Assembly (NCBI GenBank): GCA_029959665.1
Contig: JASCOI010000016.1
Location: 1-43,217, forward strand
Direction: 5' to 3'
Origin: Microbacteriaceae bacterium PS02333
GTDB lineage: Bacteria > Actinomycetota > Actinomycetes > Actinomycetales > Microbacteriaceae
Length of the DNA stretch: 43,217 nt
Shown: positions 31,404-39,054 of the stretch, piece by piece
How positions within the stretch are numbered: position 1 is the stretch's first letter
Layout of the letters: each line of letters opens with the position of its first letter
Translations under genes and position numbers: made by a program
The notes under the pieces: generated by a model
The model's input: only the letters and a program-made list of their open reading frames with translations
What the model was told of the DNA's origin: nothing
Database searches by the model: none

Positions 31404-31700
31404 ATGGCAGGCAAGCACGAACAGATCCGAGGCGACGGAGACCGCGCGGACGGCGTCGAGCCGGTCGCGGGGGCGTTCGTCGACAGCGAGATCCCCGGCG
31501 AGGAACAGCCGAGGACGAACGAGCCGGTCGGCGAGTTCGTCGCGAGCGACATCCCCGGCGAGGACGTCCCCACGACGACGGGCACCGACGGCGAGTACGT
31601 CGAGTCGGACATCCCCGGCGAGGGCGAGCCGCGTCCGTCCGGTGAGGTCGGGCACTACGTCGACACCGGCAGCGCCACCGACGACACCGAGAACGGTTGA
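31404..31700 (+). CDS. Small acidic repeat protein with SDIPGE repeats (98 aa)
   Basis: This hydrophilic, strongly acidic protein contains three consecutive imperfect repeats, GAFVDSEIPGEEQP, GEFVASDIPGEDVP and GEYVESDIPGEGEP, then a partial fourth GHYVDTGSATDD. The consensus is G-x-[F/Y]-V-x-S-[D/E]-I-P-G-E, with periods of about 18 and 19 residues. There is no signal peptide or membrane segment. The ATG has GGAGG at 31392-31396. The leader contains a six-base hairpin (31345-31360). I know no function for it; Pro-Gly turns in an acidic chain suggest a disordered or multivalent binding protein. Confidence 0.75.
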   Translation: MAGKHEQIRGDGDRADGVEPVAGAFVDSEIPGEEQPRTNEPVGEFVASDIPGEDVPTTTGTDGEYVESDIPGEGEPRPSGEVGHYVDTGSATDDTENG

Positions 31701-31727
31701 GCCGGGTACGGCTGAGCCGCGTCCGGC
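31701..31727. terminator. Hairpin between convergent genes
   Basis: The 27 bases following the SDIPGE gene stop fold on themselves (GCCGGGTACGGCT against AGCCGCGTCCGGC) with two G-U pairs and one mismatch. The position between convergent genes fits a bidirectional terminator. Confidence 0.65.
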
Positions 31728-31733
31728 TGAGGG

Positions 31734-32156
31734 CTAGTCGATGAGCTCCGCCTGCGCGAGCAGGCGGATCGTCTCGACGCCCGCCGGCGGGCACCGGTCC
31801 GCGTCCGCGGAGGTGACCCACTCGACCTCGTCCACCTCTGCCGAGGCGACGGGCGTGGCGGAGTCCAGCGGGCCTCCCGGCCGGACCAGGAAGAGGGTCA
31901 TCGCGACCATCGTCCCCGGAGCCTGGCCGTGTGCCGGCTCGGTGACCACGGCGAACTCGTCCACGTCGGCGGCGGTGAACCGCAGACCGGTCTCCTCGAA
32001 CGACTCCCGGACCACGGCCTCGACGTCGGTCTCGTGCACCTCGGCCTTGCCGCCCGGCAGGTAGAGCACGTCGCGCTGTCGCGCCCGCACCATGAGCACG
32101 CGCCGGTCACGGACCAGCAGCAGCGCGCTGACGCGCAGGACGGGCGGGAGGCTCAG
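31734..32156 (-). CDS. NUDIX hydrolase, apparent CTG start coupled to hemA
   Basis: This 140-residue protein has the Nudix box GGKAEVHETDVEAVVRESFE plus ETGL. The N-terminal strand VLRVSALLLVRDRRVLMVRA must be translated for a complete fold, yet no ATG/GTG/TTG precedes it in frame near the hemA stop. A CTG at 32156-32154 overlaps the hemA TGA (CTGA) and gives LSLPPVLRV, so a coupled CTG start is the most economical model. An internal GTG or ATG a little later would cut the first strand. It may hydrolyse a nucleotide; no direct haem role is evident. Confidence 0.75.
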   Translation of the reverse strand: MSLPPVLRVSALLLVRDRRVLMVRARQRDVLYLPGGKAEVHETDVEAVVRESFEETGLRFTAADVDEFAVVTEPAHGQAPGTMVAMTLFLVRPGGPLDSATPVASAEVDEVEWVTSADADRCPPAGVETIRLLAQAELID

Positions 32157-33472
32157 CTCGCGTCCGCCTCGTCCTCGCGAACCGGGGCGGTCCGGTCCGC
32201 CAGCGGCACGACGGGGGTGGGGACGTCCAGTTCTGAGTCGGGTTCCGGCCGGACCCCGTAGAGGGCCTCGAGCGCGCCGACGAACTCCTCGCCGCGTCCG
32301 GCGCGACCCAGCTCGCGGGCGCGGACCGACGGGCGGTGCAGCAGGACGCCGACGAGGTGCCGGAGTGCCCGTTCGGTGTGCTCCGCCGACTCGGGCGTGC
32401 TGTCCCCGCGCCGGTTGGCGCGGTCGATCTCGTCGTCGAGGATGTCGAAGACGTGCTTCCGGAACGCCACGAGCGCCGGGGTCGTCGACTGCTCGAGCGC
32501 CTGCGCGCGGAAGCGGGACACGGCGTCGTCGACCATCGCCCGGGCTTCCGACTCGGCGTTCAGCTCGGAGATGGGCGCGTGGATGCTGATCGTCTCGAGG
32601 TCGAGCAGCTCGACGCCGTCGACGTGCGTGGCATCCGGGTCGACGTTGCGGGGGAGCCCGAGGTCGATGACGATGCGGCGGACCCCGTCGTCGAGGTCGG
32701 CCGGCTCGATCACGGGGACCTCGCTCGAGGTGCACGTGATGACGACGTCGCTCGTGGCGATCGCCCGGCGCAGGTCGTGGGCGGCGACGAGATCGTGCTT
32801 CGCGGCGAACCACGGGGCGCGGCCGGACGGCGAGTACACCTGGATGCGCTCGGCACCGCGGTCGCGGAGTGCGGCGATCGTCGTGGCCGCGTAGCTGCCC
32901 GTGCCGACGAGGAGCACGTTCGTCTGCGCCCAGTCGGTCACGCGGGACGACGCGAGTTCGAGGCCGAGGCGCACGAGCGAGCGACCGGCCGCCCCGATGC
33001 GGGTGCGGGTCTTGACGCCGCGGGAGGTGTGCGCTGCTTCCTGGAAGAGCCGCTCCAGGTCGGAGGTCGTGGTGCCGTTGGCGCGTGCGTCCTCGAGCGA
33101 GCGGCGGACCTGTCCGGAGATCTCGGTCTCGCCGATGACCACGGACTCGAGGCCGCTCGAGACGGCGAAGAGGTGCTGGACGACGTCCTTGCCGCCGAGC
33201 ACGGAGACGGAGTCGAGGACCTCGGCGCCGGCCAGTCCGCTGGCGCTGGCGACGGCCTCGACCGTGGCGGACACGGCGGAGTCGCTTTCGCCGGCGATGT
33301 CGAGGTAGGCCTCGAACCGGTTGCAGGTCGCGAGGACCACGGCGCCGTCGAGGACGTCCGAGTCGGTGACCAGTCGGGAGGCGGCCGCGGGGGCGCCGAT
33401 GCTCAGTCGCTCCAGGAGGTCGAAGCTGGCGTTGCGATGCGACGCCGTGAGACAGATGAGCACGTACTCCAT
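32153..33472 (-). CDS. hemA: Glutamyl-tRNA reductase
   Basis: This 439-residue enzyme performs the first step of C5 haem synthesis, reducing glutamyl-tRNA to glutamate-1-semialdehyde with NADPH. Seen: TASHRNASFDLLERL at the N-terminus, the catalytic cysteine in VVLATCNRFEAYLD (Cys50), the block ESVVIGETEISGQVRRSLED, the NADPH loop VLLVGTGSYAATTI and a C-terminal dimerisation helix. The last ~40 residues are acidic and variable. It is divergent from hemE with only 29 bases between start codons, and its stop overlaps the NUDIX start. HemL, which uses its product, is at the far end of the cluster. Confidence 0.95.
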   Translation of the reverse strand: MEYVLICLTASHRNASFDLLERLSIGAPAAASRLVTDSDVLDGAVVLATCNRFEAYLDIAGESDSAVSATVEAVASASGLAGAEVLDSVSVLGGKDVVQHLFAVSSGLESVVIGETEISGQVRRSLEDARANGTTTSDLERLFQEAAHTSRGVKTRTRIGAAGRSLVRLGLELASSRVTDWAQTNVLLVGTGSYAATTIAALRDRGAERIQVYSPSGRAPWFAAKHDLVAAHDLRRAIATSDVVITCTSSEVPVIEPADLDDGVRRIVIDLGLPRNVDPDATHVDGVELLDLETISIHAPISELNAESEARAMVDDAVSRFRAQALEQSTTPALVAFRKHVFDILDDEIDRANRRGDSTPESAEHTERALRHLVGVLLHRPSVRARELGRAGRGEEFVGALEALYGVRPEPDSELDVPTPVVPLADRTAPVREDEADAS

Positions 33473-33489
33473 GGTACCGCGCTCGATGG

Positions 33490-33496
33490 GAGAATC
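33490..33496. promoter_or_regulatory. Overlapping divergent -10 elements of hemA and hemE
   Basis: GAGAAT (33490-33495, plus strand) lies six bases before the hemE GTG. Read on the minus strand, GATTCT (33496-33491) could be the hemA -10. The boxes overlap by five bases in a 29-bp divergent spacer. Confidence 0.4.
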
Positions 33497-33501
33497 GTGC
33501 G

Positions 33502-34623
33502 GTGACCGACGCATCCACAGCCGCACTGCCCGCAACGCACCCGCTCGCCGACGGTCGCACCGCCGGATCCCCGCTGGTCAGGGCGCTCCGCGGGGACCGA
33601 CCCGAGACGCTGCCGGTGTGGTTCATGCGCCAGGCCGGGCGTTCGCTGCCGGAGTACCGCGAGCTGCGCGTCGGGACGGCGATGCTCGACGCGTGCCTCG
33701 ATCCGGCGATGGCGTCCGAGATCACGCTGCAGCCCGTCCGTCGGCACGGGGTGGACGCCGGCATCTTCTTCAGCGACATCGTCGTGCCGATCAAGCTCGC
33801 GGGCGTGGACGTCGAGATCGTCCCCGGTCGCGGCCCGGTCCTCGGTTCCCCGATCCGCACGGCTGCCGACGTCGACGCGCTCGAGTCGCTCGACCCGGCC
33901 GCGCTCGCACCGATCGCCGATGCCGTCCAGCGCACCGTCGCCGAACTCGGGAGCACCCCGCTCATCGGGTTCGCCGGTGCCCCGTTCACCCTCGCGGCCT
34001 ACCTGGTCGAGGGCGGTCCGTCGAAGGACCACATCCGCGCCCGCACGCTCATGCACGCCGAGCCGGAGACCTGGTCGCGCCTGCTCGCCTGGGCGGCGGA
34101 GGTGTCGGGGACGTTCCTCCGCGCCCAGGTGCTCGCCGGAGCATCGGCAGCACAGCTCTTCGACTCGTGGGTCGGGTCGCTCTCCCGCGCCGACTACCTC
34201 GAGCACGTGGCGCCGCACTCCGCCGCGGCGCTCGCACACGTGGCCGACCTCGGCGTCCCGCGCATCCACTTCGGTGTCGGCAGCGGCGAGGTCCTGCGGG
34301 ACATGACGACCCTCGGCGCCGACGCGGTCCAGGTGGACGCGGTGGGCGTGGACTGGCGGCTCCCGCTGGACGAGGCCGTCGCCCGCGTCGGTACCGGCGT
34401 CACCGTGCAGGGCAACGTCGACCCGGCGATGCTCTCCGCACCGTGGGAGGTGCTCGAGGCGCACGTCCGCGACGTGGTCCGTCGCGGTGGTGCGGCACGC
34501 GCCCACGTCGTGAACCTCGGGCACGGTGTCCCGCCGGAGACCGACCCGACCGTGCTGACCCGCCTGGTCGAGCTCGTGCACGCGCTCGGGGACGGGACCG
34601 ACGTCGCCGGGAGCCCCGCGTGA
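33502..34623 (+). CDS. hemE: Uroporphyrinogen III decarboxylase
   Basis: This 373-residue enzyme converts uroporphyrinogen III to coproporphyrinogen III by removing four carboxyl groups. Seen: the signature PVWFMRQAGRSLPEYRELR near the N-terminus, the conserved Asp region GIFFSDIVVPIKLAG, LIGFAGAPFTLAAYLVEGG and the C-terminal VVNLGHGVPPETDP. The GTG at 33502 has no Shine-Dalgarno sequence but a -10-like box six bases upstream, so it is probably leaderless. Its stop overlaps the cgoX start (GTGA). Confidence 0.95.
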   Translation: MTDASTAALPATHPLADGRTAGSPLVRALRGDRPETLPVWFMRQAGRSLPEYRELRVGTAMLDACLDPAMASEITLQPVRRHGVDAGIFFSDIVVPIKLAGVDVEIVPGRGPVLGSPIRTAADVDALESLDPAALAPIADAVQRTVAELGSTPLIGFAGAPFTLAAYLVEGGPSKDHIRARTLMHAEPETWSRLLAWAAEVSGTFLRAQVLAGASAAQLFDSWVGSLSRADYLEHVAPHSAAALAHVADLGVPRIHFGVGSGEVLRDMTTLGADAVQVDAVGVDWRLPLDEAVARVGTGVTVQGNVDPAMLSAPWEVLEAHVRDVVRRGGAARAHVVNLGHGVPPETDPTVLTRLVELVHALGDGTDVAGSPA

Positions 34624-35936
34624 CGGACGCGATCGTCGTCGGCGGCGGCGTCGCCGGGCTCCTCGCCGCCCGTGACCTCGCCAAGGCGGGCGTGCACGTG
34701 GTGCTCGTCGAGGCCTCCGGCTCGCTCGGCGGCATGGTCCGCCGGCACACCGTCGCGGGAATCGACCTCGACATGGCGGCGGACTCGTTCGCGACCCGCA
34801 CCGACGCCGTTTCCGCGCTCGCGATCGAACTCGGACTCGGCAACGAGGTCGTCGCGCCCGACCCACGGGGCGCGTGGCTCATGACGCGCACCGGCCGGGT
34901 CGCGCCGATCCCCGCGACGGGGCTCCTCGGCATCCCCGGCAGCCCCATGGCCGCGGACGTGATCGCCGTGGTCGGCCAGGGCGCCGCGTTCCGGGCCCAG
35001 CTCGACTCCCTCATCCCGTCGCCCGTCGGTGCGCGAGCCGGGTCGCTCGGCGAGCTCGTCCGGAAGCGGATGGGGGCGACGGTCCTCGACGACCTCGTCG
35101 TCCCGATCGTCGCCGGTGTCCACTCCACGCACCCGGACGACCTCGACCCCGACCGCGTCGCACCGGGACTCCGAGCAGCCCTGCAGCGCGAGGGGTCCCT
35201 CGCCCGCGCCGTGCTGTCGCTCCGGGAGCGGGCGACCGCCGGCTCCGCGGTGCAGGGAATCCGGGGCGGGATCGTCCGGATCGTCGACGAGCTCGTCCGC
35301 GACATGGAGACCTACCGGGTCGACGTCCGGCTGCACACCCGTGCGACCGCGATCGAGCGCGCTGCGGTCGAGCTCCTGCACGCCGACGGCACCGCCGAGC
35401 GGCTCGTCGCCGACCACGTCCTCGCCGCTGTTCCCGATCCCCACCGCGCTGCCGCGCCGGAGCGGACGGGCATCGAGCTCGTCACCCTGGTCGTCGACCA
35501 GCCCGCCCTCGACGCCGCGCCGCGCGGCACCGGGATGCTCGTGCACCCGGACGCCACCGGGGTCCGGGCGAAGGCGATCACGCACGCCACGGCCAAGTGG
35601 CCGTGGCTGGCCGACGCGGCGGACGGACGCCACGTCCTCCGACTCAGCTACCGGACCACCGCAGGCGGCGCGGACGACGTGGCCACGAGCCTCCCGGTCG
35701 ACCCGGCGGACGCGACGGGTGTCCGCGCGACCACGGACGCGACCGCCTTGCTGGGCGTCCCCATCGACGCGGGGAACGTCGTCGGGGCGGCGCGCGTCCG
35801 CTGGCACGGACCGGACACGAGCCCCGCCGGTCTCGCCGACGGCGTCGTCGCGATCGGTGAGGTGTCGCGGGGCCGTGGCCTGGCCGGGATCGTGGGGGAG
35901 ACCCGGTCGACCGTGCGGGGTCTGCTCGGTTCCTGA
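34620..35936 (+). CDS. cgoX: Coproporphyrinogen III oxidase (HemY-type FAD flavoprotein)
   Basis: This 438-residue FAD-dependent oxidase has the dinucleotide loop VVGGGVAGLLAARDLAKAG, an acidic strand end VVLVEAS and LGGMVRRH. It ends in the second FAD block RGRGLAGIVGETRSTVRGLL. Because the cluster has ChdC and CpfC, the substrate is expected to be coproporphyrinogen III oxidised to coproporphyrin III, not protoporphyrinogen. The GTG start overlaps the hemE stop by four bases. It is at the short end of the HemY length range but carries both terminal FAD motifs. A 95-base spacer with a separate Shine-Dalgarno sequence separates it from the YtxH-like gene. Confidence 0.92.
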   Translation: MTDAIVVGGGVAGLLAARDLAKAGVHVVLVEASGSLGGMVRRHTVAGIDLDMAADSFATRTDAVSALAIELGLGNEVVAPDPRGAWLMTRTGRVAPIPATGLLGIPGSPMAADVIAVVGQGAAFRAQLDSLIPSPVGARAGSLGELVRKRMGATVLDDLVVPIVAGVHSTHPDDLDPDRVAPGLRAALQREGSLARAVLSLRERATAGSAVQGIRGGIVRIVDELVRDMETYRVDVRLHTRATAIERAAVELLHADGTAERLVADHVLAAVPDPHRAAAPERTGIELVTLVVDQPALDAAPRGTGMLVHPDATGVRAKAITHATAKWPWLADAADGRHVLRLSYRTTAGGADDVATSLPVDPADATGVRATTDATALLGVPIDAGNVVGAARVRWHGPDTSPAGLADGVVAIGEVSRGRGLAGIVGETRSTVRGLLGS

Positions 35937-36031
35937 GCGGACCGCCGACCCCCCGAGGGCTACTGTTGGTGGAACGCCGACACATTCCGTTCGGCGCATG
36001 ACCACCGCACACTGACTCAAACGGAGGAACC

Positions 36032-36286
36032 ATGCGAGGCAGGCTCCTGTTCGTCGCCGGCGCAGCACTCGGGTACGTCCTGGGATCGCGAGCCGGACGG
36101 GCGCGGTACGAGCAGATCAAGACCGTCACCGGCAAGATCTGGAACAGCAACGGCGTCCAGCAGGGCGTCCACACCGTCGAAGAGTTCGTCGCGGACAAGA
36201 CGCCCGACGTGGCCGAGTTCGTCGGTGAGCAGACCAAGAAGGTCGTCCGCAAGGTCGGCCAGAAGAAGGACGCCCAGGCCTCATGA
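36032..36286 (+). CDS. YtxH-like small membrane protein (84 aa)
   Basis: One N-terminal hydrophobic segment (LLFVAGAALGYVLGSRAGRA) is followed by RYEQIKTVTGKIWNS and a hydrophilic helical tail ending in VVRKVGQKKD. This is the YtxH-like pattern of small stress-linked membrane proteins. GGAGGA precedes the ATG. Its stop overlaps the next gene (ATGA). It is the first of a three-gene membrane cassette inside the haem cluster and a distant paralogue of the protein at 25273-25464. Confidence 0.8.
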   Translation: MRGRLLFVAGAALGYVLGSRAGRARYEQIKTVTGKIWNSNGVQQGVHTVEEFVADKTPDVAEFVGEQTKKVVRKVGQKKDAQAS

Positions 36287-36741
36287 CCGACACCCGTGAC
36301 CGGAAACCGCGATCGCTGTTCGGTCTCGTCGGGGACGTCCCACAGCTCGTCAAGAACCTCGTCAAGGGTGAGATCGCGCTCCTCAAGGCCGAGCTCGTCG
36401 GCAAGGCGAAGGTCTTCGCCATCGCCGCGGGGCTGCTCATCGCGGCGCTCGTCATCGTGCTCTACGCGATCGGCGTCCTGCTGACGGCGGCCGTGATGGG
36501 CCTTGCGACGGTGATGCCCGCATGGCTGGCGGCGCTCGTCATCGCCTTCGTGATGCTCGTCGTCGCCGCGATCCTCGGGTTCGTCGGCTGGAAGCGCTTC
36601 AAGAAGGGGCTGCCGATCACGCCGAAGCGCACGATCGACAGCGTGAAGAACGACATCAACGCGGTGAAGGGCATGGGCAAGAAGCCCACGCCCGAGACCC
36701 AGCACGCGTCCCGCAAGCCGGACGTCGGCGGCCGGTTCTGA
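36283..36741 (+). CDS. DUF1469 (phage holin superfamily-like) membrane protein
   Basis: This is a 152-residue protein. The N-terminal amphipathic region (LFGLVGDVPQLVKNLVKGEI) and LLKAELVGKAK are followed by two membrane segments (IAAGLLIAALVIVLYAIGVL and WLAALVIAFVMLVVAAILGF). The tail is basic. It belongs to the chromosomal DUF1469/Actinobacterial holin-X group, which is not a phage lysis protein despite the common label. It is probably a membrane-organising partner of its YtxH-like and DUF3618 neighbours. Confidence 0.85.
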   Translation: MTDTRDRKPRSLFGLVGDVPQLVKNLVKGEIALLKAELVGKAKVFAIAAGLLIAALVIVLYAIGVLLTAAVMGLATVMPAWLAALVIAFVMLVVAAILGFVGWKRFKKGLPITPKRTIDSVKNDINAVKGMGKKPTPETQHASRKPDVGGRF

Positions 36742-36767
36742 CGCCCGTACCATCCCCGGAGGAACCC

Positions 36768-37004
36768 GTGACCGACCAGCACCCCCACGACCAGCTCGCC
36801 GACGACGTCGCCGCGACCCGTGCCCAGCTCTTCGACACCCTCGACGCGATCGAGGACAAGCTCAACGTGCCGAAGCAGATCGGCATCGCTGCGTCGAAGG
36901 TGAAGCGCGGCGCGCAGGAGAACCCGGTGCCGTACCTGGCCGGGCTCGCAGCGGGCGTGGCAGTGGTCGGGGGTATCGTCGTATCGGTGCTCCGACGGCG
37001 GTAG
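36768..37004 (+). CDS. DUF3618 domain protein (78 aa)
   Basis: The GTG start is preceded by GGAGGA. The N-terminal soluble part, LADDVAATRAQLFDTLDAIE, contains the R-x-x-L-x-x-T-L/DxIE-type DUF3618 pattern, and a single C-terminal membrane segment (YLAGLAAGVAVVGGIVVSVL) ends in RRR. DUF3618 proteins regularly accompany DUF1469 and YtxH-like proteins in actinobacteria; the role is unknown. It is the last gene of the cassette before chdC. Confidence 0.85.
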   Translation: MTDQHPHDQLADDVAATRAQLFDTLDAIEDKLNVPKQIGIAASKVKRGAQENPVPYLAGLAAGVAVVGGIVVSVLRRR

Positions 37005-37063
37005 CGCTCGCCGCATGGCTCCGGCCGTCGAAAGGGGAGCGGCGTCATCCTTGTGACCGATAG

Positions 37064-37069
37064 GACAAT
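37064..37069 (+). promoter_or_regulatory. -10 element before chdC
   Basis: GACAAT lies six bases before the chdC ATG within TAGGACAATGG. The same AGGACAAT string precedes the TetR gene at 8634. There is no Shine-Dalgarno sequence, consistent with a leaderless start for the six-gene unit. Confidence 0.5.
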
Positions 37070-37075
37070 GGACAC

Positions 37076-37822
37076 ATGAGTTCCACCGTGCCCACGCACG
37101 ACGCGGCACCCACGCACGACGCGCACGAGACAGCCCCCGACTCGGGCATCGACCCGAACCTCCTCACCGCGTACGCGTTGTGGGCCGTGTTCCGTCGCCC
37201 GCTCGGTCCGATCCACACGGTCGGCCCCGATGCGGTCGCCGAGCTGGACGCCGTCATCGCCGCCGCCGCCGATCGCGGCGTGACCATCCGTGGGTTCTAC
37301 GACGTCTCCGGCTTCCGTGCCGACGCCGACGTCATGGTCTGGCTGCACGGCGACGACGCGCAGGCGATCCAGGCCGTGCTGCGCGAGATCCGCCGGACCG
37401 GGCTGTTCCAGGACGCCGAACCGGTGTGGCACGTGATGGCGATGCACCGCGAAGCCGAGTTCAACAAGCGGCACACCCCCGCGTTCCTCCGTGGCAAGGA
37501 CCCCGAGGCGTGGATCACGGTGTACCCGTTCGTCCGCTCCTACGAGTGGTACCTCCTGCCCGAGGAAGAGCGCAGCACGATGCTCCGCGACCACGGGATC
37601 GCCGGCGCGAAGTACCGCCGTGTGCTGACGAACACCATCGCCACCTTCGCCCTGAGCGACTACGAGTGGATCCTGCCGCTCGAGAGCCCCGACCTGGTGG
37701 ACCTCGTCGACCTGATGCGCGACCTGCGCTACACCGAGGCGCGCATGCACGTGCGCGAAGAGGTCCCGTTCTTCACCGGTCGTCGGGTGACGACCGCCGA
37801 GCTGCCGGAGGTCCTGTCATGA
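37076..37822 (+). CDS. chdC: Coproheme decarboxylase (HemQ)
   Basis: This 248-residue chlorite-dismutase-fold enzyme performs the last step: oxidative decarboxylation of coproheme III to haem b with peroxide. Seen: a Thr/His/Asp-rich N-terminal extension, ALWAVFRR, GFYDVSGFRADADVMVWLHG, the catalytic tyrosine in TVYPFVRSYEWYLLP (Tyr150), a likely distal His133 in KRHTPAF and proximal His173 in MLRDHG. The Tyr-His spacings match those known for actinobacterial ChdC. The gene starts the chdC-cpfC-hemCDBL unit; its stop overlaps the cpfC start by four bases. Confidence 0.95.
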   Translation: MSSTVPTHDAAPTHDAHETAPDSGIDPNLLTAYALWAVFRRPLGPIHTVGPDAVAELDAVIAAAADRGVTIRGFYDVSGFRADADVMVWLHGDDAQAIQAVLREIRRTGLFQDAEPVWHVMAMHREAEFNKRHTPAFLRGKDPEAWITVYPFVRSYEWYLLPEEERSTMLRDHGIAGAKYRRVLTNTIATFALSDYEWILPLESPDLVDLVDLMRDLRYTEARMHVREEVPFFTGRRVTTAELPEVLS

Positions 37823-39054
37823 CCGACACGTCCAAGATCACGAACGGTCAGCTGGTGATCGCCGCGACCCCCGCTGCCGCGGACGGCCCCGAGCACGTCG
37901 AGACCCCGGTGGCGTACGACGCCATCCTGCTCGCCGGGTTCGGCGGACCGGAGGGCCAGGACGACGTCATCCCGTTCCTCCGCAACGTCACGCGTGGCCG
38001 GGGCATCCCGGACGAGCGGCTCGAAGAGGTCGCGCACCACTACCGCCACTTCGGCGGCGTCAGCCCGATCAACGCCCAGAACCGGGCGCTGAAGGCCGCG
38101 CTCGAGGCCGAGCTCGCCGTGCGCGGGATCGACATGCCGGTCCTGTGGGGCAACCGCAACTGGGAGCCCTACCTCGAGGACGCCTTCACCGAGGCGGCCG
38201 AGCAGGGCCACACCAAGCTCATCGCCATCGCCACGAGCGCGTACTCGTCGTTCTCGAGCTGCCGGCAGTACCGCGAGGACTACGCCCGCGTGCTCGACGC
38301 CACCGGCCTGATCGACACGATCCAGGTCGACAAGGTCCGGCAGTTCTTCGACCACCCGGGCTTCGTCCGTCCGTTCGTCGACGGTGTGCGGGACGGCATG
38401 GCGCAGGCGATCGCCGAGAACGACGGACTCGACGTCGCGAGCGAGCTGCAGATCCTGTTCTCGACGCACTCGATCCCCTCGACCGACGCCGCGAAGTCCG
38501 GTCCGGACTTCCGTGGCTTCGGCGACGGCGGTGCGTACGCCGCCCAGCACGAGGCCGTCGCGCAGGTCGTCCTCGACCAGGCGTGGGCGGAGCTGCTCGA
38601 GCAGCCGGAGCACGCGCACCTGCAGGGCACGACGAAGCCGGCGTGGAAGCTCGTCTACCAGTCGCGCTCCGGCCCGCCGACGCAGCCGTGGCTCGAGCCC
38701 GACATCAACGACTACATGAACGAGGAGCTCAAGGGCGGCCCGACCCGCGCGGTGCTCATCGTGCCGCTCGGCTTCGTGAGCGATCACATGGAGGTCATGT
38801 GGGACCTCGACGAAGAGGCGACCGAGACCGCCCAGGAGCTCGGCTTCTGGTCGATCCGGACGCAGACGCCCGGCGTCGACCCGGCGTACGTCACCGGGCT
38901 CGTCGACCTGGTGCTCGAGCGCGTCAACGGCACCCCGACCGCGGAGCGTCCGCACATGACCGACCTCGGCCCCTGGTACGACGTCTGCCGTCCGGGGTGC
39001 TGCGAGAACGAGCGTGCCGGGTTCAAGCCGGCGGCGGCCGGGCTCGCACCGTGA
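37819..39054 (+). CDS. cpfC: Coproporphyrin ferrochelatase with 2Fe-2S cluster
   Basis: This 411-residue protein inserts Fe(II) into coproporphyrin III in the coproporphyrin-dependent pathway. Seen: AILLAGFGGPEGQDDVIPFL, HYRHFGGVSPIN, the metal-site histidine in ILFSTHSIP (His217), VLIVPLGFVSDHMEVMWDLD and a C-terminal VCRPGCCENERAGF. Cys148 plus Cys390, Cys394 and Cys395 are candidate ligands of the 2Fe-2S cluster known in actinobacterial ferrochelatases. An N-terminal extension of about 30 residues precedes the fold. The start is in the chdC stop and the stop is in the hemC start. Confidence 0.95.
   Translation: MTDTSKITNGQLVIAATPAAADGPEHVETPVAYDAILLAGFGGPEGQDDVIPFLRNVTRGRGIPDERLEEVAHHYRHFGGVSPINAQNRALKAALEAELAVRGIDMPVLWGNRNWEPYLEDAFTEAAEQGHTKLIAIATSAYSSFSSCRQYREDYARVLDATGLIDTIQVDKVRQFFDHPGFVRPFVDGVRDGMAQAIAENDGLDVASELQILFSTHSIPSTDAAKSGPDFRGFGDGGAYAAQHEAVAQVVLDQAWAELLEQPEHAHLQGTTKPAWKLVYQSRSGPPTQPWLEPDINDYMNEELKGGPTRAVLIVPLGFVSDHMEVMWDLDEEATETAQELGFWSIRTQTPGVDPAYVTGLVDLVLERVNGTPTAERPHMTDLGPWYDVCRPGCCENERAGFKPAAAGLAP

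Noticed and set aside
36283-36741. Prophage remnant suggested by the phage holin label
   Set aside because: The protein is of the chromosomal DUF1469 group, with YtxH-like and DUF3618 neighbours and no other phage genes nearby.
37819-37860. Shared TNGQL motif at the N-termini of CpfC and HemL
   Set aside because: Five residues in variable N-terminal regions; probably chance.
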